The notes under the pieces were generated by a model that saw only the letters and a program-made list of their open reading frames with translations, had not been told where the DNA came from and did not search any database. The translations under genes and the position numbers were made by a program. Shown one piece after another: positions 1 to 5,107 of a stretch of 5,107 nucleotides of DNA (the stretch's first letter is position 1; each line of letters starts with the position of its first letter). Source of the stretch: Porticoccaceae bacterium (GTDB taxonomy: Bacteria > Pseudomonadota > Gammaproteobacteria > Pseudomonadales > Porticoccaceae); the NCBI GenBank assembly GCA_030590275.1, contig JAUUYV010000176.1, forward strand, positions 1 to 5,107, written 5' to 3'.

Positions 1-902
1 AGGTCTGGGTGAAGTTTGTCAGCTTTGTCCTTATCCGCAGCGTTACTAGTAGCAACACTGTAGCCCAGGCTACGGATAATCTTGAGCGCCTCTGGGGATC
101 GTAGAAACGTGAGGAAGGCCTGAGCCCCCTTATTATCGCGGCCTTTGCCTAGCATTAAGGCCGATTGTTCGATGGGGCTGTGTAAGTCACTGGGTACCAA
201 CCAGTAACTACCGCGTTTGGCTTCCGGTAAAGCCACAATTTGGGAATATGCGACGAAACCAAGCTGGGCGTTTTCCGAGGCAATAAACTGAAAAGTCTGG
301 GCAAGATTTTGTCCGGTGACTCGATAGTCTTCCATGGCTTCGCTAAGCCCGAGCGCAGCCAGAGTTTGTATTGCCGCAGTGCCATAGGGCGCGGTTTTCG
401 GATTGGCCGTAGCGATATGCCGAATACCCCTAGTGGGCCAATCGCTGGCGCTGAGTATTTCACCTTCGCTATCCACCAGACCAGGTTTGTTACTCCACAG
501 CACTAGCTTGCCCGTGGCATAGATAAACTGACTATCGGCCAGGGCCAGACCCTGGTCAATTAACAGGCGGGGCCGCCTGGTATCTGCAGAGAGAAATACA
601 TCGTAAGGCGCGCCATTAAGTATTTGCGCGTACAGGGTTCCAGTGGAGGCGAAACTAAGTACAATCCTATATTCATCCTGTTTCTCAAATAGTGGCTTTA
701 ATAGATTGATTGTAGTAGAGAAGTTGCTTGCAACCGCGACTTTGATTGTCGTAGCGAGGACGGGACTAGCTGTTCCTAAGCTCAGCAGAAAAAACAGGCA
801 GGCACGAGTGGTGGCGGGTGGTGATTTTCTCAGCTTTGATGTTATGGATGAACGTAGCAGTATTTTGGCTGTGTAGAGAAGTGTTGGTGGTATCAAGCAC
901 AT
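1..902 (-). CDS. modA: Molybdate ABC transporter periplasmic substrate-binding protein ModA (C-terminus cut by window edge)
   Basis: This is the periplasmic protein that captures molybdate (or tungstate) and delivers it to the ModBC permease and ATPase. The minus strand is open from an ATG at 902 to the left edge, giving 300 codons without a stop. A hydrophobic stretch at residues 34-49 (ACLFFLLSLG...) ends in a signal peptidase I site, VLA|TT, at residue 50. The mature part starts IKVAVASNF, then SFASTGTLYAQI (83-94) and GAPYDVFLSAD (97-107). These match the E. coli ModA oxyanion-loop segments AAASLTN, SFASSSTLARQI and GAPADLFISAD. NPKTAPYGTAA (167-177) and GFVAYSQ (215-221) align with the other ligand loops, and FLTFLRSPEALKIIRSLGY is the usual C-terminal helix. 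About 250 mature residues are visible, so only the extreme C-terminus should be missing. The leader before the cleavage site is unusually long at 50 residues. No ATG or GTG lies between residue 1 and the hydrophobic core, so 902 is chosen, with only a weak GGA upstream. modB and modC would be expected beyond the left edge. Confidence 0.93.
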   Translation of the reverse strand, partial: MCLIPPTLLYTAKILLRSSITSKLRKSPPATTRACLFFLLSLGTASPVLATTIKVAVASNFSTTINLLKPLFEKQDEYRIVLSFASTGTLYAQILNGAPYDVFLSADTRRPRLLIDQGLALADSQFIYATGKLVLWSNKPGLVDSEGEILSASDWPTRGIRHIATANPKTAPYGTAAIQTLAALGLSEAMEDYRVTGQNLAQTFQFIASENAQLGFVAYSQIVALPEAKRGSYWLVPSDLHSPIEQSALMLGKGRDNKGAQAFLTFLRSPEALKIIRSLGYSVATSNAADKDKADKLHPD

Positions 903-1112
903 TGGGGTTTCCGATATCGTGGGCTGATTATGAAGGCCTCCGGCCTGCTAATTGATACTTGCTTGCAGATTATTGCCGCCTCCTAAGCCGTGTTCTTCAC
1001 GTGGCAGCGTATCAGATACCAGCTTTGAATTGAGGCTGGTTCGGGATCCCAGAGCCTCCCTGCTAAAGTCGTGGCGGTGCGCCTGTTAGTAAAGTCGGGC
1101 ACAATACCCCTT

Positions 1113-1142
1113 TTGGAAGGTGTGGGGCCGAGGGGCTAAACT
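1113..1142 (+). promoter_or_regulatory. Weak candidate sigma-70 promoter for the AAA+/VWA pair
   Basis: TTGGAA at 1113-1118 and TAAACT at 1137-1142 each match the sigma-70 -35 and -10 consensus at 4 of 6 bases, with an 18-bp spacer. Transcription would start near 1149 and would place both copies of the 14-bp repeat in the 5' untranslated region. Matches this poor occur by chance, so this is only a candidate. Confidence 0.2.
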
Positions 1143-1158
1143 TCCAGCAATTCGGAAC

Positions 1159-1193
1159 GTTACCGTAGTAAATCGGATAGTTACCGTAGTAAA
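1159..1193 (+). repeat. Two direct repeats GTTACCGTAGTAAA at 21-bp period upstream of the AAA+ gene
   Basis: The 14-mer GTTACCGTAGTAAA occurs at 1159-1172 and again, identically, at 1180-1193, with starts exactly 21 bp apart (two helical turns). The second copy directly abuts the putative ribosome binding site AAGGGA (1194-1199) of the ATPase gene at 1211. The core TAGTAAA also appears once further upstream at 1087-1093. Same-face direct repeats beside a start codon are typical of a binding site for a dimeric or tandem-binding regulator. No known operator is recognised, and an RNA-level role is equally possible if transcription starts upstream. Confidence 0.75.
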
Positions 1194-1210
1194 AAGGGAT
1201 TCTTGCAGCA

Positions 1211-2026
1211 ATGTCGATTCAAGCCATTAGAACCGAAGAAAACATCATTAGTGATGAGCCGTACTATGAACCGGTGGGTAACGAAGTAGAGGTATTTGCA
1301 GCCGCCTACCGAAACCAGCTGCCGGTTTCGCTAAAGGGGCCGACAGGTTGTGGGAAAACCCGCTTTGTCGAATACATGAGTTGGTACCTGAAGCGCCCCC
1401 TGATTACCGTTGCCTGCCACGATGATTTAACGGCCTCTGATCTCATTGGCCGCTATCTGGTGAAAGGAGGCGAGACCACCTGGGTTGATGGCCCTTTAAC
1501 ACGCGCTGCCCGTAATGGATGCATCTGTTATCTGGATGAAGTGGTGGAAGCGCGCAAAGATACCACGGTGGTGATACATCCCCTGTGCGACGATCGGCGT
1601 TTATTACCCATCGAGAAGCTGGGTGAGCTATTAGAGGTTCCGGATACATTTTGCCTGGCGATATCCTACAACCCCGGGTATCAGAGCGTGATGAAGGATC
1701 TCAAGCAAAGTACCCGCCAGCGCTTTGTGGCTCTGGAGTTTAATTATCCTGATGCTGATAAAGAACAGGTAATCGTTGAAAAAGAAGCGGTGGGAATCGA
1801 TAGCGAGATTGCCAGGCAGTTAGTGCAATTTGGTGATTTGACGAGAAACCTGAAAGGTGTGGGTCTGGAGGAAGGTGCCAGTACCCGCCTGTTGGTTAAT
1901 GCGGCAAAATTAATTGTCGAGGGAATATCTCCGGTGCTGGCTACCGATACCGCAGTCGCGTTTGCGCTCAGCGATGATGCCGATATGTTGAAGACCATTC
2001 ATGAACTCAGCCGTTCGATTTTTTAG
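1211..2026 (+). CDS. MoxR-type AAA+ ATPase, CbbQ/NirQ/NorQ family
   Basis: This is a cytoplasmic AAA+ ATPase that, in its family, forms a hexameric ring and works with a VWA-domain partner to remodel or activate a target enzyme (Rubisco for CbbQ, nitric oxide reductase for NorQ/NirQ). Visible motifs are Walker A GPTGCGKT (43-50), Walker B ICYLDE (105-110), sensor 1 in ISYNPGYQS (N154), a probable arginine finger in STRQRF (R171), and sensor 2 in GASTR (R226). The segments EPYYEPVGNEVE (16-27), DLTASDLIGRYL (72-83), DGPLT (93-97) and EVVEARKDTTVVIHPL (110-125) are hallmarks of this family, not of general MoxR proteins. At 271 residues the length is normal and all catalytic positions are intact. 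The ATG at 1211 is the first start after an in-frame TAA at 1190-1192, with AAGGGA 11 bases upstream. The VWA gene lies 65 bp downstream on the same strand, so the two are probably one operon. The sequence does not tell CbbQ from NorQ, so no symbol is given. Confidence 0.95.
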   Translation: MSIQAIRTEENIISDEPYYEPVGNEVEVFAAAYRNQLPVSLKGPTGCGKTRFVEYMSWYLKRPLITVACHDDLTASDLIGRYLVKGGETTWVDGPLTRAARNGCICYLDEVVEARKDTTVVIHPLCDDRRLLPIEKLGELLEVPDTFCLAISYNPGYQSVMKDLKQSTRQRFVALEFNYPDADKEQVIVEKEAVGIDSEIARQLVQFGDLTRNLKGVGLEEGASTRLLVNAAKLIVEGISPVLATDTAVAFALSDDADMLKTIHELSRSIF

Positions 2027-2065
2027 CAATCGACTCGTTTCCATTCTAACGTGTCTCTCGATCAA

Positions 2066-2087
2066 GCCATTAGCCATTAAGCCATTA
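2066..2087 (+). repeat. Triple GCCATTA repeat in the ATPase-VWA spacer
   Basis: GCCATTA occurs three times nearly back to back, at 2066-2072, 2073-2079 and 2081-2087, immediately before the TTG start of the VWA gene at 2092. It supplies stop codons in the VWA reading frame (TAG 2071-2073 and TAA 2086-2088), so translation of the VWA protein cannot begin further upstream. The array occupies the place where a Shine-Dalgarno sequence would be expected, and none is visible there. Confidence 0.7.
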
Positions 2088-2091
2088 AGTT

Positions 2092-4302
2092 TTGTCTAGC
2101 GAATCTATTGTTCAGGAAAAACTCGAAAGGATCATCTGGTCAAAGATGGATCCTCAGGTGTGTGAGCGCGATAGAGAATTAGTTTCAAATATTGTGGCTT
2201 TAACAAAAGAGGCTCAGGATTTTATTTTCCACTGGGCTGACATTGTCGGTCAATCTGATAACGAACTGGTGGAACACTTTGTTAAGCATGCGCCATTTGC
2301 GTTTAAACGTATGGATCAGGGAGGTGTCGAGGCCTGGTTAATGCTAGCAATGCAGGCTTTTGATAGCGATGGCATAGGAAACAAAGCCGCTGAAAAGCTA
2401 GGCCTGGCTAACCTTCGTTTTGATCAGCGGGGTTTTGAAAAAAGTCGCGCCGAAAAAGTTGGTCTGGATAAAGCCATAGAGATCCTTAAAAAGCCCGATG
2501 ACTTTGCCCGGGTCTACGCTACCCGCCATATTAGTTGCGCGTTTGATTCGGTTTCGCAATTTCTTCAGAATTTCGTTACCGGCCTGGGTGGGCGCGAACT
2601 ATATATTGCGCAGGGCAGCACAAGTTATACCGATACCGAAAATTTATTTTTACCCCGCGTCATTCATCAATACGATGAAAGCGAGCTCAATGCTGCTCTT
2701 TACAAATTGACCGCTGTGCACCTGTGGGCGCAAACCCGCTACGGTACCTGGCAACAATACGTATTAGAGCATCTGAAAAATGCTGAAGACCCAGTCACTG
2801 CTGCTGCGGTGTTTAATCGTATCGAATGTATTCGTCTCGATGCCTGTCTTGCTCGAGAATTCCCGGGCTTACACCGTCAACTCGAGCAGCTGGCGTATCA
2901 CTCTGAAGCACATCAACGAGAATGGCAGACCTTGCGGGAGCAGGTGCCACAGCTTGCCGAGCCCGAGGCATCAGCACTCGATAGCGTGTCGGCGATGGAA
3001 CAAGGTATTGAACTGCACTTGCCAGCGCTAAAACGTTACCAGGGACAGGTTGATTTTCAGAGTGTGCGTGAAGCGATGTCGGCTCGGATTGAGCGTGAAA
3101 AAAACGCGATGAAAAAAGCACTGGGAGAGTTGCAGCAGGAGCTAGAAGAACTTGCCGAGGACGAGGGGGGCTTTGCGACCACACTCGATGGGGAACAGCA
3201 ATTTAGTTTGGGGGAAAGTGATCAGGTGGGGGCTGGAGATGTCCTCCCATACGAATTGCATTATGGCGGCGAGCCAGTGGAGGCAGGCCCCGAAATCGAC
3301 GCATTGATGGAGTCTATATGGCAAGACCTGGGAGAAGTGCCCGACGACTATATGGAAAACATTACTCCTGGGTCTGAGGGATCGGACGACGGTGATCCAT
3401 CGAATCGCGATGGCAAAGGTGAACCCATTAACACCGTACGCTACAGAGAGTGGGACACTATTCGCCAACGTTATCGGGAAAACTATTGTCTACTCAATGA
3501 GTTTGACATGCTGCCGGGCGATGAAAAATTTGTCGAAGATACCCGCGAGAAATACAGTGGTTTACTGAAATCCATAAAAAAAACATTTGCAGCGATAGCG
3601 GGCGAGTCGAAACGTCTGCGCAGGCAAAGTCAGGGCGATGATATCGATATCGATGCCCTGGTGGAGGCGCAGGTTGATCTCGCTAGTGGGCACGAGATGA
3701 GTGAATACTTGTATACCCGCTATCGCAATGTGGATCGCAATATTGCGGTGATGTTTATGGTGGATATGAGCGCCTCGACCCACGGATGGATTAACGATGC
3801 CGAGCGGGAATCGTTGATTCTACTCGCTGAAGCACTCGAAACATTGGGCGACAGCTACGCAATTTACGGTTTTTCCGGGCGCACCAATGAGCACTGCGAA
3901 ATTTACCGAATCAAACGTTTCAACGAATCCTATAGCCAGGAGGTACGGCAGCGCATCAGTGGGATTCGCGCCAAAGGTTTTACTCGCATGGGTGTGGCGA
4001 TTAGACACCTTGGTCAGCTCTTGAATACCACCCCGGCGCGCACCAAGATTTTGATTACGCTGTCGGACGGCCGTCCGGAAGATAAAGATATCTACAGGGG
4101 CGATTACGCCATTGAGGATACTCGCCAGGCCTTGTTAGAACTGTGTCACGACGGTATCCAGGCTTTTTGTATCACTATCGACAATGAGGCGAAAAGCTAT
4201 CTTCCGCATATGTATGGTGCTGCGAATTACACGGTGATTAAAGATGTTAGGAAACTGCCACTAAAGGTTGCGGATATCTATCGTCGTTTGACGACTTTGT
4301 AG
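2092..4302 (+). CDS. CbbO/NorD-like protein with C-terminal von Willebrand A (VWA) domain, partner of the upstream AAA+ ATPase
   Basis: In the CbbQ/CbbO and NorQ/NorD systems this partner couples the ATPase ring to the client enzyme. The 736 residues comprise: a helical N-terminal region; the conserved blocks YTDTENLFLP (179-188) and TAVHLWAQTRYGTW (207-220); a charged probable coiled coil (about 324-356); an acidic, Gly/Asp-rich and probably disordered linker (about 357-445); a REWD block (452-455); RLRRQ (508-512) followed by DDIDIDALVEAQVDL; and the VWA domain from about 540 to the end. The MIDAS metal site is complete: D558-x-S560-x-S562, T631 and D659 (LSDGRPED). No signal peptide or membrane span is seen, so it should be cytoplasmic. 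The length is closer to CbbO (roughly 750-800) than to NorD (roughly 600-650), by memory. The start is TTG at 2092, four bases after an in-frame TAA and without a clear ribosome binding site. The next choice, ATG at 2146, has GAAAGG 15 bases away, which is too far, and would drop 18 residues. Confidence 0.9.
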   Translation: MSSESIVQEKLERIIWSKMDPQVCERDRELVSNIVALTKEAQDFIFHWADIVGQSDNELVEHFVKHAPFAFKRMDQGGVEAWLMLAMQAFDSDGIGNKAAEKLGLANLRFDQRGFEKSRAEKVGLDKAIEILKKPDDFARVYATRHISCAFDSVSQFLQNFVTGLGGRELYIAQGSTSYTDTENLFLPRVIHQYDESELNAALYKLTAVHLWAQTRYGTWQQYVLEHLKNAEDPVTAAAVFNRIECIRLDACLAREFPGLHRQLEQLAYHSEAHQREWQTLREQVPQLAEPEASALDSVSAMEQGIELHLPALKRYQGQVDFQSVREAMSARIEREKNAMKKALGELQQELEELAEDEGGFATTLDGEQQFSLGESDQVGAGDVLPYELHYGGEPVEAGPEIDALMESIWQDLGEVPDDYMENITPGSEGSDDGDPSNRDGKGEPINTVRYREWDTIRQRYRENYCLLNEFDMLPGDEKFVEDTREKYSGLLKSIKKTFAAIAGESKRLRRQSQGDDIDIDALVEAQVDLASGHEMSEYLYTRYRNVDRNIAVMFMVDMSASTHGWINDAERESLILLAEALETLGDSYAIYGFSGRTNEHCEIYRIKRFNESYSQEVRQRISGIRAKGFTRMGVAIRHLGQLLNTTPARTKILITLSDGRPEDKDIYRGDYAIEDTRQALLELCHDGIQAFCITIDNEAKSYLPHMYGAANYTVIKDVRKLPLKVADIYRRLTTL

Positions 4303-4441
4303 GTGCCTGGTAATACTCATATAGTAATATCCCAGTAGATAGTCATCAGCCTGGTCCTGTTGATAGAGATCAATGGATAGACATAAAATCCCCTGAAGCC
4401 AACAGGCTGTTACTGGCAACAAGCGCCCTTGTGTAGCGCTA

Positions 4442-4478
4442 CTGTATAGGGGTACTAGCCGCCCAGACAGGCTTTTTT
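4442..4478 (+). terminator. Weak candidate Rho-independent terminator after the VWA gene
   Basis: CTGT (4442-4445) can pair with ACAG (4467-4470), with an inner GGG/CCC pairing. Alternatively AGCC (4457-4460) pairs with GGCT (4470-4473). A run of six T follows at 4473-4478. Both stems are short or interrupted, so this is a plausible but weak intrinsic terminator about 140 bp past the VWA stop codon. Confidence 0.3.
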
Positions 4479-4536
4479 CAGTACTCAATAGCTATCACAG
4501 TTTGGTTCTCGGAGCAGCAATCGACTTGCCTCAACT

Positions 4537-4558
4537 GGCTAGGATGTTTATGCTAGCC
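4537..4558. repeat. Inverted repeat GGCTAG/CTAGCC
   Basis: There are perfect 6-bp arms at 4537-4542 and 4553-4558 around a 10-base centre. No T-run follows, so it is not an intrinsic terminator. It could be an operator or an RNA stem, or chance. Confidence 0.45.
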
Positions 4559-4679
4559 GCCTTCAAAAGGTGATGTATTACGGGTAATTGAGTGCTTTCG
4601 ACCCGGTTTTAACCGAACAATCTAGCAATAAATAACCCTCGCAAAGCCCAGAGACCACAGTAAAGCCCGCCGACCATAG

Positions 4680-4708
4680 CCGATAGTTTGTTCAAATAAG
4701 GCTATCGG
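4680..4708. repeat. Inverted repeat CCGATAG/CTATCGG upstream of the secreted-protein gene
   Basis: Perfect 7-bp arms at 4680-4686 and 4702-4708 enclose 15 bases. Flanking CCGCC (from about 4667) and GGCGG (near 4717-4721) could extend the stem across an internal loop. No T-run follows. Its position 35-60 bp before the next start codons suits an operator or leader stem for that gene, with the small palindrome TCGTTAACGA (4734-4743) between them. Confidence 0.5.
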
Positions 4709-4755
4709 AGAGAGTGGGCGGTGCGCGCTTTAATCGTTAACGAATGGATTTTTTT

Positions 4756-5107
4756 ATGAATGCCAGCAGTGTAGTAGGCCGAGGGTTTGTTTCGCTATTC
4801 TTTATATATTTCAGTTTGATGGCGGCTATATCTCATGCTGATTCGAATGCGTGGCGGCCAATAGAACAACTGTATCCACACGAGCTGGAGCGCCTGGATT
4901 TAAGTGGGCCGGGTCCCCGAGACTTACAGCTGCCTTATGTGCCTGCTGAACGCTACCCCTTTTCGGCACCGTTCACGGTCGAAGAAATAGCCTACCGGGC
5001 GATGGAATTTACCCAGCATGCCCGTTGGTCCAGCGTGATTATCGATGCTTATGGGTCGCTGACGGGGGCAGGATATCTGGATCAGGGAGTGACAGTTACC
5101 TACAAAC
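4756..5107 (+). CDS. Predicted secreted protein of unknown family (N-terminal part, cut by window edge)
   Basis: The open frame runs 117 codons to the right edge without a stop. The N-terminus has a signal-peptide pattern: a short polar part with one arginine, a hydrophobic core (FVSLFFIYFSLMAAI, about residues 11-25) and a signal peptidase I-type site SHA|DS at about residue 28. The mature start is rich in Pro and aromatic residues (WRPIEQLYPHELERLDL, LQLPYVPAERYPFSAPF), followed by a probable helix EEIAYRAMEFTQHARWS and glycine-containing strands (YGSLTGAGYLDQGVTVTY). The product should be periplasmic or outer-membrane associated. There is no lipobox cysteine and no haem CxxCH motif in the visible part. 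I do not recognise the family. ATG 4756 has a weak GGA 7 bases upstream. An in-frame ATG at 4744 would add four residues (MDFF) and cannot be excluded. The 453-bp gap suggests its own promoter and not co-transcription with the VWA gene. Confidence 0.8.
   Translation, partial: MNASSVVGRGFVSLFFIYFSLMAAISHADSNAWRPIEQLYPHELERLDLSGPGPRDLQLPYVPAERYPFSAPFTVEEIAYRAMEFTQHARWSSVIIDAYGSLTGAGYLDQGVTVTYK

Larger units (their letters stand above)
903..1210. other. Divergent intergenic region between modA and the AAA+ ATPase gene
   Basis: This 308-bp spacer has no convincing ORF. It must carry the promoters for both divergent genes. Going left to right I see: an 8-bp palindrome CGATATCG at 912-919, close upstream of modA; a short hairpin AGGCC-TCC-GGCCT at 934-946; an odd palindrome GTATCAGATAC at 1009-1019; the octamer TAAAGTCG at 1064-1071 and again at 1090-1097; and the 21-bp-period repeats at 1159-1193, annotated separately. 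I did not find a clear ModE operator of the E. coli type (long inverted repeat with TATA-rich arms), so molybdate repression of modA is not supported by what I can see. Confidence 0.6.
4303..4755. other. Intergenic region with several inverted repeats, no convincing gene
   Basis: This 453-bp gap follows the VWA gene. A minus-strand open frame at 4261-4488 overlaps the VWA gene end, shows no recognisable motif, and is judged spurious. The gap contains the palindrome GTAGCGCTAC (4433-4442), a weak terminator-like element ending in six T (4473-4478), the inverted repeat GGCTAG/CTAGCC (4537-4558), the near-palindrome CGGTTTTAACCG (4604-4615), the inverted repeat CCGATAG/CTATCGG (4680-4708) and the palindrome TCGTTAACGA (4734-4743). 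It probably contains the end of the ATPase-VWA transcript and the promoter of the gene at 4756. I could not find a -35/-10 pair good enough to report. Confidence 0.6.

Noticed and set aside
155..463. A 102-codon minus-strand open frame inside modA
   Set aside because: It lies in a different frame of the same strand as the clear ModA reading frame, which has family motifs along its entire length.
912..1019. ModE operator or molybdenum cofactor riboswitch upstream of modA
   Set aside because: Only short palindromes (CGATATCG, GTATCAGATAC) and a 5-bp hairpin are present. They do not resemble the long ModE site or a multi-stem riboswitch.
1159..1193. The direct repeats as a CRISPR or plasmid iteron array
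   Set aside because: Only two full copies exist, there are no spacers of CRISPR length, and no replication initiator gene is nearby.
2051..2100. Phase-variable switching of the VWA gene by gain or loss of GCCATTA units
   Set aside because: Adding 7 bases or removing 8 would put GTG 2051 in the VWA frame, but a stop codon (TAA or TAG) remains inside the array in both cases. Three copies is also a very short tract for slippage.
2813..3184. A 123-codon minus-strand open frame within the VWA gene
   Set aside because: It is a shadow of the intact VWA reading frame, Pro/Arg/Ala-rich by complementarity and with no motif of its own.
4261..4488. A 75-codon minus-strand open frame overlapping the end of the VWA gene
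   Set aside because: It has no recognisable motif, no good ribosome binding site, and overlaps a confident gene on the other strand.

Overview
The window looks like a bacterial chromosome segment of moderate GC with normal gene density, probably from a gammaproteobacterium. That placement is an inference from gene families and codon use, because there is no rRNA or other marker. It holds four genes: two complete and two cut by the window edges. I see no tRNA, rRNA, CRISPR array, insertion sequence or phage gene.

Layout. Positions 1-902 (minus strand) hold most of modA, the periplasmic molybdate-binding protein of an ABC transporter, which runs off the left edge near its C-terminus. Positions 903-1210 form a divergent intergenic region. 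Just before the next gene it contains two copies of a 14-bp sequence at an exact 21-bp period. Positions 1211-2026 (plus) encode a complete AAA+ ATPase of the MoxR-type CbbQ/NirQ/NorQ family. After a 65-bp gap carrying a triple GCCATTA repeat, positions 2092-4302 (plus) encode a 736-residue CbbO/NorD-like protein with a C-terminal von Willebrand A (VWA) domain and an intact MIDAS metal site. A 453-bp non-coding gap with several inverted repeats follows. From 4756 (or 4744) to the right edge is the N-terminal part of a predicted secreted protein that I cannot assign to a family.

How the genes work together. The AAA+ and VWA genes form a classic pair. In characterised relatives (CbbQ/CbbO for Rubisco, NorQ/NorD for nitric oxide reductase, CoxD/CoxE for Mo-Cu CO dehydrogenase) a ring-shaped ATPase works with a VWA adaptor to remodel, activate or metallate a client enzyme. 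No Rubisco, nitric oxide reductase or CO dehydrogenase gene lies in this window, so the client is unknown. The divergent modA makes a molybdenum link tempting, but adjacency is the only evidence. The most interesting part of the window is therefore this apparently orphan activase pair, with its tandem-repeat upstream region and its weak TTG start for the VWA gene.
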